Below are positions 62,887-64,000 of a stretch of DNA of 64,000 nt, piece after piece. The position numbers and the translations under genes are program-made. The notes beneath the pieces were generated by a model. The model searched no databases. It was not told where the DNA came from and saw nothing but the letters and a program-made list of their open reading frames with translations. The first letter of the stretch is position 1. Each line of letters starts with the position of its first letter. This stretch comes from Alicyclobacillus sp. SO9 (GTDB taxonomy: Bacteria; Bacillota; Bacilli; Alicyclobacillales; Alicyclobacillaceae): NCBI RefSeq assembly GCF_016406125.1, contig NZ_CP066339.1:3906001-3970000 (forward strand), given 5' to 3'.

Positions 62887-63999
62887 TTATTGCACCTTTT
62901 TCCGATAAAACACCCGCGAAACCATTACACCGACAGTGCCTATGGCAATAAACAAAATGGCTCTAATCAGCATCGTCACAGCGGGAATGTCAATGAGAAC
63001 CAGTTTACTTAACGTAACAAACAGAAACACAATGCCAAAGCGTCGAAATGATTGGTTCTGAGCTATGACTCCGTACGTAATTGCACCGATAGAATATGCA
63101 ATCCACACCAGGGACAACACCATATGTTTGGTATCTACCGAATGCAAAACGGTCATCGCCTGTGACTCGTGAGTCAGAAAGAGTCCGAGCACAAAGATGC
63201 CAAGCCATGTCCACCACCAGCGAACCATGGCGATGTCATCCCGCAGAAACAGGTATGTGATAACAAAGGTGACTAGGGTGTAGATGGCCCACGTTACGTG
63301 TTCTAACGCCGGGACGCGGTGACTGAGAAATGGACTGTACACCGCCAACAGTATACTTCCTGCAACCAGAAACAGTACATGTCCTTCTATTCTAGCTGCC
63401 GCTTCTCCTAACCATTCACCAACCACCACAGCTATTGCAACAATCAGCACAAATAGAAAGTAGAACGGTTCAGCACGCATAACGCCCCAAGCCGCCAACG
63501 ATAGATAAATCCAGAACGGGCCAACAGTGAGCATGAGAACTGACCGTTTTTGTTTCCACAACACAATGCTCACGACCAACAGCACCCCTGTAACAAGCCA
63601 AAGGAAAGCGTGCAATCCATCCGGAGTCAGTTCTCCAGTCACCCATAGTGTGCCCAGTCCCAGTGATGCCCACGCCGCGTACCGAAGCGCCCACACTAAC
63701 CGATTGGAAACACGCCCGCCAGCATAAGCAGCCGCAACAAACATCAGCACGGCCTGTATCATCACAGGAATGACAAAACTCCGTTCACGCAAGTCCCTTA
63801 GGGCTGACAGGGTTGCAAATGAGAGATGGAGAGTAATCAGTGCTAGTACAGTCAAAACGATATATCTCTTCATCAGCCCATACAGCAAAAAGCCGAGCGA
63901 AGCGAGAGATTCATAGAGAATGAAGACCACAATAGCAGGATGGTGGCTTTTCACGAGGAACGGCACCAGAATTGCCGCGATGAGTGAAATGACTGCCAA
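62887..63999 (-). CDS. DUF2339-like polytopic membrane protein, C-terminal part (cut by window edge)
   Basis: At least 370 residues made of about twelve membrane segments, open to the right edge, so the start is outside the window. The C-terminal part (SLVWIAYSIGAITYGV ... FVTLSKLVLIDI) looks like the end of DUF2339 membrane proteins. Function is unknown. It is not related to the sugar genes by sequence and may mark the right boundary of the catabolic locus. No signal or catalytic residues are seen in this part. Confidence 0.7.
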   Translation of the reverse strand: MAVISLIAAILVPFLVKSHHPAIVVFILYESLASLGFLLYGLMKRYIVLTVLALITLHLSFATLSALRDLRERSFVIPVMIQAVLMFVAAAYAGGRVSNRLVWALRYAAWASLGLGTLWVTGELTPDGLHAFLWLVTGVLLVVSIVLWKQKRSVLMLTVGPFWIYLSLAAWGVMRAEPFYFLFVLIVAIAVVVGEWLGEAAARIEGHVLFLVAGSILLAVYSPFLSHRVPALEHVTWAIYTLVTFVITYLFLRDDIAMVRWWWTWLGIFVLGLFLTHESQAMTVLHSVDTKHMVLSLVWIAYSIGAITYGVIAQNQSFRRFGIVFLFVTLSKLVLIDIPAVTMLIRAILFIAIGTVGVMVSRVFYRKKVQ

Positions 64000-64000
64000 G

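Noticed and set aside
1-64000. tRNA, rRNA, insertion sequences, phage genes
   Set aside because: No tRNA-like cloverleaf, rRNA segment, transposase or integrase was recognised by eye; a dedicated scan was not possible.

Overview
The window looks like a low-to-mid-GC Firmicute chromosome, probably Bacillales and possibly an Alicyclobacillus relative. The reasons are strong GGAGG ribosome binding sites with frequent GTG/TTG starts, lipoprotein-type binding proteins, sigma-A promoters of the TTGACA-N17-TATAAT type, ROK/DeoR regulators and Bacillus-like XylR and uronate genes. No rRNA, tRNA, phage, transposase or CRISPR array was seen. Taxonomy is inferred from gene content only.

Almost the whole window is a plant cell-wall sugar catabolic locus (glucuronoxylan, pectin, galactosides, beta-glucosides). 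From left to right: an OppB/DppB-like permease cut by the left edge; xylB-xylA with divergent xylR and a recognisable XylR operator (0.85-5.6 kb); a sugar ABC operon with a zinc alcohol dehydrogenase and an epimerase-like protein, divergent from a DeoR regulator (5.8-12.1 kb); a NIF3-like/SDR/FGGY-kinase operon divergent from a GH67 alpha-glucuronidase (12.2-17.7 kb); an aldouronate-type ABC operon with two Gfo/Idh oxidoreductases, then uxuA and a GntR regulator (17.8-25.6 kb); a c-di-GMP riboswitch followed by a PaaK-like adenylate-forming enzyme and a soluble chemoreceptor (25.8-28.4 kb); AraC and a GH120 beta-xylosidase (28.4-31.2 kb); an SDR and a secreted GH28 (31.3-34.5 kb); DeoR, an FGGY kinase, uxaC, kdgA, uxaA and divergent lacI-type regulator (34.8-42.5 kb); a TRAP-transporter/DeoR/uxaB operon (42.5-47.7 kb); a sugar ABC operon ending in a ROK regulator (48.1-52.6 kb); DeoR-galT-galK (53.0-56.0 kb); a second c-di-GMP riboswitch with a membrane chemoreceptor (56.2-58.2 kb); a GH1 beta-glucosidase, a permease remnant, an orphan binding protein and a ROK regulator (58.4-62.6 kb); and a DUF2339-like membrane protein cut by the right edge.

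The genes fit together as follows. Xylo-oligosaccharides and aldouronic acids enter through ABC importers and are cut inside the cell by GH67 and GH120. Xylose goes through XylA/XylB. Glucuronate and galacturonate, brought in by ABC or TRAP systems, go through UxaC, then UxuB-like SDR/UxuA or UxaB/UxaA, to KDG and KdgA. No PfkB-type KDG kinase and no importer ATPase are present. Ten transcription factors (4 DeoR, 3 ROK, and one each of GntR, AraC and LacI) and several operators that can be read directly point to substrate-by-substrate control.

The most unusual content is the pair of c-di-GMP-I riboswitches, each with its own terminator and each ahead of a chemoreceptor gene, inside a sugar locus. 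One of them also controls an adenylate-forming enzyme of unknown substrate. Other points of interest are a readable permease-deletion scar and shared operator motifs for the GntR and ROK regulators.
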